NCBI RefSeq assembly: GCF_011045115.1 | Contig: NZ_JAAKZG010000002.1 | Location: forward strand, 124,001 to 188,000 | Direction: 5' to 3' | DNA: 64,000 bases | Origin: Mesorhizobium zhangyense | GTDB taxonomy: Bacteria > Pseudomonadota > Alphaproteobacteria > Rhizobiales > Rhizobiaceae | In this document: one piece after another, positions 34,288 to 43,371 of the stretch | Layout: each line of letters opens with the position of its first letter | Numbering within the stretch: position 1 is the first letter of the stretch | The notes under the pieces: generated by a model | Told to the model about the DNA's origin: nothing | The model's database searches: none | What the model saw: the letters and a program-made list of their open reading frames with translations, nothing else | Translations under genes and position numbers: made by a program

Positions 34288-35184
34288 TCAGGCTGCCGCG
34301 CTGCGGCGCTGCTGTGACGCGATCATTTCGACGATCGGGTCGAACACGAGATCGCGGATGTCGTCGCGTGCCAGCGCGAAAGCAACGTTGGCCTGAATGA
34401 AGCCTTCCTTCGAGCCGCAGTCGAACATGCGCCCGTTGAAGGGTGCCGCGTGGAATTCCTGTGTCTGGGCGAGCCGCTTCATCGAATCCGTAAGCTGGAT
34501 TTCGTTGCCAGCACCGCGCTCCTGCGTGCCGAGGAGGTCGAACACCTCAGGCTGCAGGATGTAGCGGCCGTTGATGTAATAGTTAGATGGTGCGACGGCG
34601 GGCGCCGGCTTCTCGACCATTTCGGTGACCGCAAATCCGGTGCCGACGTCCTTGCCCTTGCCGACGATGCCGTATTTGTTGGTTTCGGTCGGGTCGCACT
34701 GCTCGACGGCGATGACATTGCCGCCGGTCTGCTCATAGAGCTCCATCACGCCGGCAAGGCAGCCCTTGTCGCCAAACGACACCATGTCCGGCAGCAGCAG
34801 CGCGAACGGCTCGTCGCCGATGATATCGCGCGCGCACCACACTGCATGGCCGAGACCATGCGGGGCCTGCTGACGGGTGAAGCTCACCGCGCCCGCGCTC
34901 AACTGGATCTTGTTCAGCGAAGCAAGCTGCTCCTGCTTCTTGGAGCGCGTCAGCGTGTCCAGAAGCTCAGGCTGGATGTCGAAATAGTCTTCGATGACGT
35001 GCTTGTTGCGGCCGGTGACGAACACGATGTGCTCGATGCCCGCTTCCAGCGCCTCGTCGACCGCATACTGCACGACGGGACGATCGACCACCGTCAGCAT
35101 TTCCTTCGGCATTGCCTTGGTTGCCGGCAGGAAACGTGTTCCAAGCCCAGCGACCGGAATCACTGCTTTTCTGACTTTTTTCAT
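34288..35184 (-). CDS. exoN: UTP-glucose-1-phosphate uridylyltransferase
   Basis: 298 residues. The nucleotidyl-transferase motif [17 protein letters not shown] is near residue 10, [13 protein letters not shown] follows, and the Asp of LLPDMVSF is the metal site. It makes UDP-glucose, the donor for the glucose-rich succinoglycan backbone. ATG 35184 ([13 protein letters not shown]) has AGGGA upstream. Its place between exoO and exoP matches the Sinorhizobium order, so I name it exoN rather than the housekeeping galU. Confidence 0.9.
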   Translation of the reverse strand: MKKVRKAVIPVAGLGTRFLPATKAMPKEMLTVVDRPVVQYAVDEALEAGIEHIVFVTGRNKHVIEDYFDIQPELLDTLTRSKKQEQLASLNKIQLSAGAVSFTRQQAPHGLGHAVWCARDIIGDEPFALLLPDMVSFGDKGCLAGVMELYEQTGGNVIAVEQCDPTETNKYGIVGKGKDVGTGFAVTEMVEKPAPAVAPSNYYINGRYILQPEVFDLLGTQERGAGNEIQLTDSMKRLAQTQEFHAAPFNGRMFDCGSKEGFIQANVAFALARDDIRDLVFDPIVEMIASQQRRSAAA

Positions 35185-35247
35185 TCTATCATCCCTGCTT
35201 TGAGTGCTTTTTTCAAAATATCCCCCGTCCAATTCCGAGATTTCAGA

Positions 35248-36210
35248 TTATCCTGCCTGGCCGGCCGCCTTTCGGCTTCGAAGCGGTTCGGCAAACCGTC
35301 GCAGCCGCGCTGCGATCGGCATTCTGAGATGCGTCAGCGCGACCGGATCGCGCAACGCCGCGCCCATCGCCTTGAGTGGCGCGCGGTCCTTCAGGTGCTG
35401 TACGAGCGCCAGAAACGATGCCGCCTTTTCAAGGCTGCGGGTGCGCCGCGCCTGCGCCGATTTGGCGGCATCATCAAGGCGATGCTCGCGCAGGAACGCT
35501 GCGTCAGCCTCGAACATCGCCTTGACGTGATGCTGCTCAAGCACGCGCGAAATGGAGCCGTCGCGGATGTGGTAGCCGTAGCCGGGTTCCGGCTCGGCCA
35601 CGCAGCGCCCGCCCTTGGCCAGTGCCGAAGCGAGGAAGATATAATCCTCGCCGATGCGCAGCTTCTCATCGTAGCGCAGCTGATGTTCCTCGATGAAGCG
35701 ACGCTCGAATATCGGCTTCATGTAGCCGTAGTTGAACGTGCCTTCGAAAAGGATGTTCGCGGCAATGAAGTCGGCCAGCGTGATCTCGCTGACGCCTTCA
35801 AGATGCGAATGGGGAAACATCGTCTCGCGTGTGCCGGGCTCTTCACGGATCACATCCAGATTATCGACGGCAATCTGTGCGCCGGCAACTTCTGCTCGTC
35901 GGATCATCCGGGCGAGCCGCTCAGGCTGGACCGTGTCGTCCGCGTCGAGCACCGCGATCCAGCGGCCGCTGGCAGCTTCCAGCCCTGCATTACGCGCGCC
36001 GCCGGGACCACGATTCTTGTCGAGAGCAATGACCTTGACCGTCTCGGGCGGAAAGGACCGCGCGAGCTCGACGGTGCCGTCACCCGAGCAGTCATCGACG
36101 ACGACAACCTCGACGGACACTTCCCGCTGGCCGAGCGCGCTTTGAACGGCCCGGGCGAGGAAAGTTTCAGCATTGTAAGCCGCGATGACGAATGTCACGT
36201 CAGGCTGCAT
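35248..36210 (-). CDS. exoO: family 2 glycosyltransferase, ExoO-type
   Basis: A 320-residue GT-A protein: FVIAAYNAETFLARAVQSAL, VVVDDCSGDGT, GPGGARNAG and the metal-binding DADD (near 90) are classic family 2 motifs. It probably adds a beta-1,6-linked glucose to the growing lipid-linked repeat at the cytoplasmic face. ATG 36210 has GGAGAAG upstream and overlaps the end of exoM by 11 bases, suggesting coupling. The frame continues to 36435 but is not coding there. The identity as ExoO is from position. Confidence 0.85.
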   Translation of the reverse strand: MQPDVTFVIAAYNAETFLARAVQSALGQREVSVEVVVVDDCSGDGTVELARSFPPETVKVIALDKNRGPGGARNAGLEAASGRWIAVLDADDTVQPERLARMIRRAEVAGAQIAVDNLDVIREEPGTRETMFPHSHLEGVSEITLADFIAANILFEGTFNYGYMKPIFERRFIEEHQLRYDEKLRIGEDYIFLASALAKGGRCVAEPEPGYGYHIRDGSISRVLEQHHVKAMFEADAAFLREHRLDDAAKSAQARRTRSLEKAASFLALVQHLKDRAPLKAMGAALRDPVALTHLRMPIAARLRRFAEPLRSRKAAGQAG

Positions 36211-37165
36211 TGCTGCTTCTCCGCGCAGGTTCATGGTCACCATATTGTTTGATTTCGCGGACGCCGAGAAGTCCACTGACGACGCCGATATGCATAACGC
36301 CGCGAAGGGCGAAACGGTTGCGTCGCTCCGGCAATATTGCGAGGCCTGCGGCTGCCGCGAAGCAATAGGCTGCCTTTGCCGAAGCAAGCCCGATCTGGGG
36401 CAGGGCAGAGCCCGCCGATGTCTGCCGCTCGACAATCAATCTGCCGTGGGTCTGTCCGGAGCGGAACTTCCGCTTCATCAGCCACGAAAACTGTGCCCGC
36501 TTGGCCGGCACAGGCTCATAGACCCAGGCCTTTGGTGCGAAGGCTATTCTGCCGCCGGCCTGATGCAGGTGGGTGAAATATTCGGTGTCTTCGCCGCCCG
36601 TCTTGCCCAGTGCCAGGTTGAAGCGGCGTCCGGCCACCGGCTTTGCAGCACGGCGCAGCAGCACGTTGCAGCTATAGCCTGTCCGTATCTCGCCCTTGAC
36701 CCAGACCGGCAGCGTCGAATGGAAGTCACCCCGCGCCATCCAGCCCGGAGCGCCGTTCCCATATGTCGCTTCGACCGGCCCGAGCACGGCATCCGCGCCG
36801 GTTGCGAGTGCTACGTTCATGAGTTCCGAAAGCCATTCCTTCGAGACGGTCTCGTCGTCATCGATGAAGGCGAGAAAATCGCCCGAACTGTTTTCCAGGC
36901 AGGCATTGCGCGCGATCGAGATGTTGGAGGCCGGGCAATGCACGTAGACCACCGAAAACGGCAGCTTCGCGGCAATGGCATAGACAAGGTCGCGTGCGCT
37001 CGGCTCGGCGTCGTTGTCTGCGACGATGACCCGAACCGTCGTATGCGGCGGTATGGTCAGCGCGCCGAGCGACAGCAGCGTCTCTTCCAGTTCCGGGCGG
37101 CGATAGGTGCAGACGCAGACGTCGATCCGGGTCGGCTTGGTGGCGGCTTCGTTTTGCTTGTTCAT
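36200..37165 (-). CDS. exoM: family 2 glycosyltransferase, ExoM-type
   Basis: 321 residues. CVCTYRRPELEETLLSL opens the fold, IVADNDAEPSARDLVY, ISIARNACLE and the metal site IDDDE (near 100) follow, and GGEDTEYFTHL carries the acidic base-type motif. A hydrophobic stretch near 270-290 may help membrane association. ExoM adds the fourth sugar (a beta-1,4 glucose) in S. meliloti. ATG 37165 overlaps the exoA end by 4 bases; the frame open to 37327 is antisense-like extension. Confidence 0.86.
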   Translation of the reverse strand: MNKQNEAATKPTRIDVCVCTYRRPELEETLLSLGALTIPPHTTVRVIVADNDAEPSARDLVYAIAAKLPFSVVYVHCPASNISIARNACLENSSGDFLAFIDDDETVSKEWLSELMNVALATGADAVLGPVEATYGNGAPGWMARGDFHSTLPVWVKGEIRTGYSCNVLLRRAAKPVAGRRFNLALGKTGGEDTEYFTHLHQAGGRIAFAPKAWVYEPVPAKRAQFSWLMKRKFRSGQTHGRLIVERQTSAGSALPQIGLASAKAAYCFAAAAGLAILPERRNRFALRGVMHIGVVSGLLGVREIKQYGDHEPARRSSNAA

Positions 37166-38175
37166 GATGCCGGTGCCTCTTTCCTTCGAAAATCGAGGAG
37201 TTGGAGCCAGAAGCCCGCGGACCATGCCAGATGCATGACCATCGCCGAAAAGCCGGCCAGCGGCCCGTAGGGGTTGCGCTGGCTGAGTGCCATCCAGACG
37301 CCGTAACCCAGGCATGCCGCCGCCCAAAGGACTGCCGGAACGACGGCAGCCCAGCTGAGGAACGCCAGCGATGTCCCGGCAACGACCGGAAACACCATCA
37401 GCGGAATCATCTGTCGAATCTTGGGCATGGCGCGGTGCTTCAGAATGTTCTTGGCGCGACCCCTGCCGTAGCCCAGATACTGCCGGAAGAGCGCCGGCAC
37501 GGACGCACGCGGATAGTAGACCATGAACGTCTTGTCGGTCATCCAGAGCCGGTAGCCTGCAGCCCGTAGCCGATAGTCGAGTTCGGCATCCTCATTGTGG
37601 CTGAACGTCTCGTCATAGCCGCCAACCGCACGAAACGACTTCACCCGCATGAAGGCGTGGTGACCATGATCGGTCCAGTGACCCTTGGCCCCTTGGCGGT
37701 GTGGCGAGCCGCCATTGCCGAGCTTGGAATTCTGCGCGATCGCCGTCGCTTTCTGGAATGCGCCGAAGCCGCGCGTCGCCATCGAAACGACCACCGAATC
37801 CGCACCTGTCTCGTCCGCATCCTCGATCAGTCGGTCGCAATAGTCGGCGGGGTAATCGCCATGCGCATCGATGCGGATGAAGCTCGTGAACTCGTCGCCA
37901 AATCTTTCGACGGCGAGATTGATGGCAGCACTCTGTATCTTCTTGGGATTGGGAAGCAGCGTCACGCGCGGGTTTGTCGCCGCGATCCTTTGCACGATCG
38001 CCTGCGTCCCGTCGGTGCTGCCGCCATCGGCCACCACGATCTTCATGTCCAGCCGCTCGACCGAAGGCGTCAGCCGGTCGATCAGCGCCTCGATATGCGC
38101 TGCCTCGTTCAGGCAGGGAATCACCACCATGCAAGGGGTTGCCGGCAAGGCTTCGGTTGTCATTTCAGCCATCAT
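37162..38175 (-). CDS. exoA: family 2 glycosyltransferase, ExoA-type
   Basis: 337 residues. GT-A motifs MVVIPCLNEAAHIEALIDRL, VADGGSTDGT, RIDAHGDYPADYC (metal site) and GGYDETFSHNEDAELDYRLR are followed by C-terminal membrane helices (about 250-310, VFPVVAGTSLAFLSWAAVVP). ExoA adds the first glucose to the galactosyl lipid made by ExoY. ATG 38175 overlaps the stop of exoL (ATGA), so translation is coupled. Confidence 0.9.
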   Translation of the reverse strand: MMAEMTTEALPATPCMVVIPCLNEAAHIEALIDRLTPSVERLDMKIVVADGGSTDGTQAIVQRIAATNPRVTLLPNPKKIQSAAINLAVERFGDEFTSFIRIDAHGDYPADYCDRLIEDADETGADSVVVSMATRGFGAFQKATAIAQNSKLGNGGSPHRQGAKGHWTDHGHHAFMRVKSFRAVGGYDETFSHNEDAELDYRLRAAGYRLWMTDKTFMVYYPRASVPALFRQYLGYGRGRAKNILKHRAMPKIRQMIPLMVFPVVAGTSLAFLSWAAVVPAVLWAAACLGYGVWMALSQRNPYGPLAGFSAMVMHLAWSAGFWLQLLDFRRKEAPAS

Positions 38176-39347
38176 GCCGCCTGCAACATTACGTTTGGAA
38201 CGCGCACAGGTCTCAAGCCGGCCAATCGCTCGACCAGCGCCCGGCAATCGCGCGCATCGCAGACCCATGTTCCGCGATCCTCGGCCAGGATTTTCCGGCG
38301 GGAAGCGGTATAGGTTTCGGGTGTAAGGTCTTCGAAAAGTGCCTCCAGCGCGTCAACGGACGGCTCGTTGAGCAGCTTGCCCAGATGCCGGTCGGCCAGG
38401 AAACGCCCGGTTTCGGTATTGCGCATGGCAATCGGAACCGCGCCGTAGCGGCAGCCTTCGTAGAGCCGGTTCGGCAGCAGCCAGCTCGAATTCAGCCCTT
38501 CCTCGAAGAAGTCGATCGCCCAGGAGAAATGCACCTCGCCATAGACGCGGGGCAGGTCTTCCGGGTTGCGATAGGCGCCCTCGAAACGCAGATAGGGCTC
38601 GGCGGCAACGAAACCGTCGAAATCGGTAAATTCGGAATAGGCCGGCCGCCCGCGCAGCACGACCTCGAAGCGGCCCTCCATGCGGCGGGTGAAGGCGGCG
38701 AGAAGCTCCAGCGATTTGCGGCAGCGCAAGGCGCCGAACCAGCCGATCGTCCAAGGCTCGCCGGGCGTTGGCCCTTCGAGCTTCTGGTCGGCAGCTTCCG
38801 TCCCGCCGTTCAGTTCCAGCACCTTGTTCTGCAGCAGTGCTACAGGGGCATCGATCTGGCGGAAGCGCTGGAAATAGTCGCGCACGAAGGCGGGTGAACT
38901 GGTCATCAGCAGCGATGCGTTCCTGCCCAGCACGCGCTCGGTGCGCCGCAGCGCCCGCGAAATGCGGTTCTGCCCGAGCAGCAGGCGATGGATGTCAAGG
39001 CACTCATAGACGATGGGCGCATCGTTGGAAAACAGCGCCTTTGCACGGTTGGCCAGTGCCAGCATTTCCAGATTGCGGCCGATGATGACATCCGGCTTGC
39101 GGATGCCCTGCAGCTTGCCGCCGAGCGACAGAGCTGCCTTTGCGATCGCCACGATGCGCTGCGCGAACCGGCCGTCCTGCGTCGGGCCGAGATCGATCGG
39201 CGACAGTGACTCGAGACCGGCCACGGGCTTGTCGGCGCGCTTGAAGCCCGCCAGCGTGACATCCGCGCCACCGGCCTGCAGCATGATCACCCGCCGGCGC
39301 ACTGCCGGATCGGAGAGATCATGCACGAGATAAAGAACGTGCAACAT
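38172..39347 (-). CDS. exoL: glycosyltransferase, ExoL-type
   Basis: A 391-residue two-domain (GT-B-like) protein. The N terminus MLHVLYLVHDLSDPAVRRR is a glycosyltransferase Rossmann start, and GWFGALRCRKSLELL and NRLYEGCRYGAVPIA form the donor-binding part. ExoL adds the next beta-1,4 glucose in S. meliloti. It lies between exoK and exoA in the same order as there. ATG 39347 begins 12 bases after the exoK stop at 39359 on the minus strand. Confidence 0.88.
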   Translation of the reverse strand: MLHVLYLVHDLSDPAVRRRVIMLQAGGADVTLAGFKRADKPVAGLESLSPIDLGPTQDGRFAQRIVAIAKAALSLGGKLQGIRKPDVIIGRNLEMLALANRAKALFSNDAPIVYECLDIHRLLLGQNRISRALRRTERVLGRNASLLMTSSPAFVRDYFQRFRQIDAPVALLQNKVLELNGGTEAADQKLEGPTPGEPWTIGWFGALRCRKSLELLAAFTRRMEGRFEVVLRGRPAYSEFTDFDGFVAAEPYLRFEGAYRNPEDLPRVYGEVHFSWAIDFFEEGLNSSWLLPNRLYEGCRYGAVPIAMRNTETGRFLADRHLGKLLNEPSVDALEALFEDLTPETYTASRRKILAEDRGTWVCDARDCRALVERLAGLRPVRVPNVMLQAA

Positions 39348-39358
39348 GTGGGACCCAG

Positions 39359-40183
39359 CTATTTCAGCTTGCAGACAACCGATTCAGGGAATTGGCACGC
39401 ATCGCCTTCGGCGGTGTAAGCGATGCGATCGATCTCGGCCGTTACCGGCGCGCCGGGATCAGCGAACGTGCCCATCCAGGATTTCAGGATGTCGCTGCTC
39501 CACAGGCTGACGAAAATCTTGGACGCGTGGGTCGGCAGCTTTGCCGGGTCCGTCGCTTCGCCGACGAGTTCGCCGTTGACGTACCAGCTGATCCTGTCCT
39601 GCTTCCAGACGAAGGCGTAGTCGTTGAAGCGCTGGTCGGCACCGCCGGGAACATCGACCAGCTTGGCATCGCCGACAGGCTTGCCGTTTACATACTGGTT
39701 GATCTGCACCTTTGCCGGGTTCTTGCCGAGCACTTCGAAATCGATCTCGTCATGCGGCTGCTTGTCGACCGGGCCGATATAGGTGAAGAAACCGGTGTTG
39801 AGGCCGGAGCCCTTGGCAGCCTTCATGCGGACTTCGTAAGTGCCGTAGCTGTAGCGCTGCTTGGTCTGGATCTCGCCGCAGGCATAGTCGAGGTTCTTTA
39901 TCGACTGCTTCTGGAAGCCCAGCCGCAGCATGCCGTCCGAGACCTTGACCCGATCCTTCGACCAGATGCAGTTCTGATGCTCGCCGTTCGTCCAGCCGTC
40001 GGAGACATACCACTGCTTCCTGTCCAGCTTGTCGAAATTCTCGACGAAGGATTTTCCCGAGGCTTTCTTCTCCTGCGCGTGGGACGCATTCATCGTGCCC
40101 ACGGAAGAGACGAGGAGGGTGCCGACGCAGAGAATGATAAGCGTCAGGCCGCGCCGTGCCGTGCCGGTTTCGTTTGAAATCAC
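39359..40183 (-). CDS. exoK: secreted family 16 glycoside hydrolase, ExoK-type glucanase
   Basis: About 274 residues. A signal peptide (hydrophobic LTLIILCVGTLLVSSVG, cleaved near SHA-QEKK) is followed by a GH16 jellyroll with the catalytic DEIDFEVLG motif (nucleophile Glu and acid/base Glu four residues apart). ExoK cuts nascent succinoglycan outside the cell and so sets molecular weight. The start is GTG 40183 with AAGGTGG about 8 bases upstream; GTG 40195 and GTG 40225 are in the same frame. Confidence 0.9.
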   Translation of the reverse strand: MISNETGTARRGLTLIILCVGTLLVSSVGTMNASHAQEKKASGKSFVENFDKLDRKQWYVSDGWTNGEHQNCIWSKDRVKVSDGMLRLGFQKQSIKNLDYACGEIQTKQRYSYGTYEVRMKAAKGSGLNTGFFTYIGPVDKQPHDEIDFEVLGKNPAKVQINQYVNGKPVGDAKLVDVPGGADQRFNDYAFVWKQDRISWYVNGELVGEATDPAKLPTHASKIFVSLWSSDILKSWMGTFADPGAPVTAEIDRIAYTAEGDACQFPESVVCKLK

Positions 40184-40339
40184 GTGGCTTGCCACCTTTG
40201 TTTTGGCGGCGCCTCCCACGCCCACCTGTTCAAGTCACAGCATCGAAATGCTGCACTGCACATAGGTCGGTGGCAAGTTCAGAATGTGACGTGGGGCCTA
40301 ATTTCGGCCTCGCGTCCGGTAACATTTTATAAGCGCACG

Positions 40340-40723
40340 TTAACCCTGTTCGGCCGCGGCGGGGTTCGCCGAGGCACCGTCGCCTGCGTTTGCTTGGGAA
40401 AATTGCTCGATGCGCCCGCGCAGTTCGGTAACAAAACCGATCTGACCGTCAAGCGAGGCAAGCCGCTTGGTGTAGCGGATCATCGCTTCGGTCAGTTCAT
40501 CTATCTTCGATGACATGCCGGCATCGACGCGATCGTCCTCGAGCGCCTGCTGGGAGAAGGCGGCGTCGGCCGTCACCTTGTCGTAGCGATTGCGCAAGCC
40601 ATTCTTTTCATTCTCGATTTCGTCGTGAATCTCATCGAGAACCTGCCTCAGCCGTTGCATGCGGCCGGCATCCGTCTCGCGGTCGCGATTCGGGTTGCGG
40701 GTTTTGAAGCGGAAAAGAGCCAT
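40340..40723 (-). CDS. small coiled-coil protein of unknown function
   Basis: A 127-residue charged protein, almost wholly helical, with heptad-like spacing from about residue 20 to 108 (RMQRLRQVLDEIHDEIENE ... IDELTEAMIRYTKRLASLDGQ). No signal peptide or membrane segment. It lies upstream of exoK on the same strand, about 150 bases away. I do not recognise the family. Confidence 0.6.
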   Translation of the reverse strand: MALFRFKTRNPNRDRETDAGRMQRLRQVLDEIHDEIENEKNGLRNRYDKVTADAAFSQQALEDDRVDAGMSSKIDELTEAMIRYTKRLASLDGQIGFVTELRGRIEQFSQANAGDGASANPAAAEQG

Positions 40724-41205
40724 ATCGTTGCGCCTTGTCGAATCGCCATGCGGCTTGGCCAGAGCTTACAGGAAAATCTCACCGACCCCCGAGATAAACA
40801 AGAGGATGAGGGCGCCTGACCCTCACCTCGACCATGGTCGCCAGCGCGTGCCGCTCGCGGCTGAAAACCGAACAAGGCTGGAGCCGCGGCTGGCGGCGCG
40901 CCGACCGGTTCCGAAGCCGTCTTCCGATGAGGCTCGCGCCGGCAATTGTGCACTGCATCAAAAGTGAACGGACTGCGTCGCTGCAAAGCTGGATTGAGGT
41001 GAGAAGGACCACTATCCTGAGAAGGTATGCGGTGAAAGATGCGCGCTCGGATAGGTGCGGTGACAAACTTCAGCCCGAATGTGCTGGTTTGGGACCGATC
41101 GCTCCAGCCGACATCATTCGTCACAGTTTCGGGTTAGTGGCAGGCAGCATGGACCGGCGTCGTTTGGCTCTCGGTGGACGCCTTGTTCTCCAGCAAGCCC
41201 GGAAT
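40724..41205. other. gap where exoI/exoT lie in Sinorhizobium; no gene seen
   Basis: About 480 bases without a convincing reading frame. An open 124-codon plus-strand frame (40834-41208) is Arg- and Cys-rich without hydrophobic or helical pattern. In S. meliloti the genes between exoK and exoW are exoH, exoI and exoT. Confidence 0.5.
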
Positions 41206-41311
41206 TAGAGCGTGTCGCGCAAAAGTGTGTAGCGGTTTTGCGATAACGACATGCGCAAAAACAAAGACTTAAAGCGCGGAAAGCGAATCTGAAAGATCGC
41301 GACGCGCTTTA
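41206..41311. repeat. palindromic intergenic repeat (rhizobial RIME-like)
   Basis: About 106 bases with imperfect 14-base terminal inverted repeats (TAGAGCGTGTCGCG / CGCGACGCGCTTTA, two mismatches). I recall the inner sequence (GCGGTTTTGCGATAACGACA, then AAAACAAAGACTTAAAGCGC) as a common dispersed repeat of Mesorhizobium-type genomes. It holds no gene and lies between 40340-40723 and exoW. Confidence 0.7.
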
Positions 41312-41387
41312 GCCAGCCGACCAGAATTCATCGAGCGCTCATCGATAGCCTGCGAGCCTCTCCCCTAGACTTCATAAGGCGCAAGAA

Positions 41388-42347
41388 ATGACGAAGTGCA
41401 CAGCCATTATCCCTTACTACCAGCGGCAGCCCGGAATACTGCATCGCGCGCTGAAATCGGTATTTGCGCAGACCCATCCGGACTTCGACGTGATCGTCGT
41501 GGACGACGCTTCGCCGTCGCCCGTGGAGCTGGATCTGGAAGGGTTTTCGCTGGAGGAGCGGGCCAGGATTACCGTCATAAAGCAACCCAATGCAGGCCCG
41601 GGGGGAGCACGCAATATGGGCCTCGAGCACATACCCGCTGATAGCACCTATGCCGCCTTCCTAGATTCCGACGACGAGTGGACACCCGACCACCTCAAGA
41701 ACGCGGTCGCCGGCCTGTCACTTTTTGATGCAGATTGTTACTGGGCCTCGATAAAAGGCGGCGACGCCTTCTATTACCACTTCGGCGTGTCGGCCCTGGC
41801 CGACGTCACCACCGTCAACCGCCTGTCGGAAGAACCGCCGATCGTCGAGGTGCCCGACCTTGCCGGCGTGATGCTGAAAAACTGGAGCTTCATGCACCTA
41901 TCCTGCATGGTCATCGGCGAAAACCTGTTCCGCAAAGTGCGCTTCGAGGCTGAGTTGCGGCTTGCGGCGGAAGATGTGCTGTTCTTCTACGAATGCGTGC
42001 GCAACGCGCAGCGCAGCATCCTCAGCGAAACCGTCGGTGCGACGCGCGGCGAGGGCATCAACATCTTCCACGGCCTCGACAACGATTCACCGCAATTCCT
42101 GAAGCAGCAGTTCAACACCTGGGTGGCGCTGGACCGTCTCGAAAACGGCTTTCCACACAAGCCGGAAGACAAGGCTTCGATCGAATCCTACAAGCAGACG
42201 GCGCGCCGTCAGGCCCTGTGGGGCCAGATGCGGCTGGTGCGCAAGCGCAAGGTGCCGCAACTGGGGCTGTTGGCCGAATGGGCGTGGCGCGACCCGAAAA
42301 TTCTGCGCAGCGCGGTGGAACTCGCCGTATCCAAGATTTCTCGATAG
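41388..42347 (+). CDS. exoW: family 2 glycosyltransferase, ExoW-type
   Basis: 319 residues, the same length as I recall for S. meliloti ExoW. Motifs: IIPYYQRQPGILHRALKSVF, VIVVDDASPSPVEL, GPGGARNMGLE and the metal site LDSDDEW near 88. ExoW adds the late beta-1,3 glucose in succinoglycan. It is transcribed with exoV 11 bases downstream. A purine-rich AAGGCGCAAG lies before ATG 41388. Confidence 0.88.
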   Translation: MTKCTAIIPYYQRQPGILHRALKSVFAQTHPDFDVIVVDDASPSPVELDLEGFSLEERARITVIKQPNAGPGGARNMGLEHIPADSTYAAFLDSDDEWTPDHLKNAVAGLSLFDADCYWASIKGGDAFYYHFGVSALADVTTVNRLSEEPPIVEVPDLAGVMLKNWSFMHLSCMVIGENLFRKVRFEAELRLAAEDVLFFYECVRNAQRSILSETVGATRGEGINIFHGLDNDSPQFLKQQFNTWVALDRLENGFPHKPEDKASIESYKQTARRQALWGQMRLVRKRKVPQLGLLAEWAWRDPKILRSAVELAVSKISR

Positions 42348-42358
42348 GCGAGGGCGTC

Positions 42359-43312
42359 ATGCATCCATTCTATTGGGAATCCGCACACGGCAATTTCGGC
42401 GACGACCTCAATCTCTGGCTCTGGGACTTTTTGCTGCCAGGCTTTCGTGAGGTTCATCCGGAAGTGCTGCTGGTCGGTGTCGGCACCGTGCTCAATCAGG
42501 CGCTGCTGCCGGCCGGCGTCAAGAAACTCGTGATCGGCAGCGGCTTCGGCTACGGCACGCTGCCCGATTTTTCCGACAAGTCGGAATGGGACGTTCGCTG
42601 CGTGCGCGGTCCGCTGACTGCCGGCAAGCTCGACATCGATCCTGAGCTTGGCATCATCGACCCGGCTGTGCTGGTCGCCGACATGCCGGAATTCCAGAAC
42701 CTGCCCAAGACCGGCGGGCCGATCTTCATACCCCATTGGGAATCGACGGTCGGCGGCATCTGGCCTATCGTCTGCAAGGCAGCCGGTCTCGGTTATGTCG
42801 ATCCCTGCGGCGAGGCGAAGTCGGTTATCCGGTCGATCGCACAGGCCGAACTCGTCGTTGCCGAATCCATGCATGCCGCGATTCTCGCCGATGCGTTCCG
42901 CGTGCCGTGGGTGGCAGTCAGCACCTCGCGCAGCATCAACAATTTCAAGTGGAACGACTGGGCCTCGACCGTGAAGGTCGCCTACAAGCCGTTGCACGTG
43001 CCGGTTTCGTCCCGCGCCGAGGCGATCACCAAGGGCGCGCGTTTCTGGGGCGTCGATTTCGAGAACAAGGCGCCACCGCCACTCGACGATCCCAACAAGC
43101 GCAGCTTTGACGAAAGCCTCGTCATGACCCGCAACGATCCGCGCCAGTCGACTTTGCGCACAATGGCAAAGCAGGTGCTGGCGGCTCCGTCGACGCTTGC
43201 TCTGCGGCAGGCGCGCCGCGCCGTGCCCCAGCTCAGCGCCGACAGCGTGCTTGCCGAGCGCAAGGAGCGTTTTCGCGAAGTGCTGGCCGGGATACGGCGT
43301 GATTATCTCTAG
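42359..43312 (+). CDS. exoV: polysaccharide pyruvyltransferase, ExoV-type
   Basis: A 317-residue protein of the polysaccharide pyruvyl transferase family. FYWESAHGNFGDDLNLWLW is the typical N-terminal 'GNxGDD' start, and the VAESMHAAILADAFRVPWVA segment with SMH is the family's late motif. ExoV adds a 4,6-ketal pyruvate to the terminal glucose from PEP. ATG 42359 is the true start; the frame is open upstream into exoW. Confidence 0.9.
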   Translation: MHPFYWESAHGNFGDDLNLWLWDFLLPGFREVHPEVLLVGVGTVLNQALLPAGVKKLVIGSGFGYGTLPDFSDKSEWDVRCVRGPLTAGKLDIDPELGIIDPAVLVADMPEFQNLPKTGGPIFIPHWESTVGGIWPIVCKAAGLGYVDPCGEAKSVIRSIAQAELVVAESMHAAILADAFRVPWVAVSTSRSINNFKWNDWASTVKVAYKPLHVPVSSRAEAITKGARFWGVDFENKAPPPLDDPNKRSFDESLVMTRNDPRQSTLRTMAKQVLAAPSTLALRQARRAVPQLSADSVLAERKERFREVLAGIRRDYL

Positions 43313-43368
43313 AGCAATTCCAGGAAAAGTGTGTCGCGGTTTTCCGTTCGGAATTGCGTAAAAACAAA
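43313..43368. repeat. second palindromic intergenic repeat; probable bidirectional terminator
   Basis: GCAATTCC / GGAATTGC and GGAAAA / TTTTCC form nested inverted repeats around GTGTGTCGCGG. It starts right after the exoV stop and ends at the exoU stop, so it separates two convergent genes. The sequence type (AGAGCAATTCC ... GCGTAAAAACAAA) is a common rhizobial intergenic repeat, recalled, not searched. Confidence 0.72.
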
Positions 43369-43371
43369 TAG

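Noticed and set aside
34450-36252. 600-codon plus-strand frame
   Set aside because: Antisense to exoN and exoO, which have full motif sets.
40834-41208. 124-codon plus-strand frame between exoK and exoW
   Set aside because: Arg/Cys-rich composition typical of chance frames in GC-rich DNA; ends inside a dispersed repeat.
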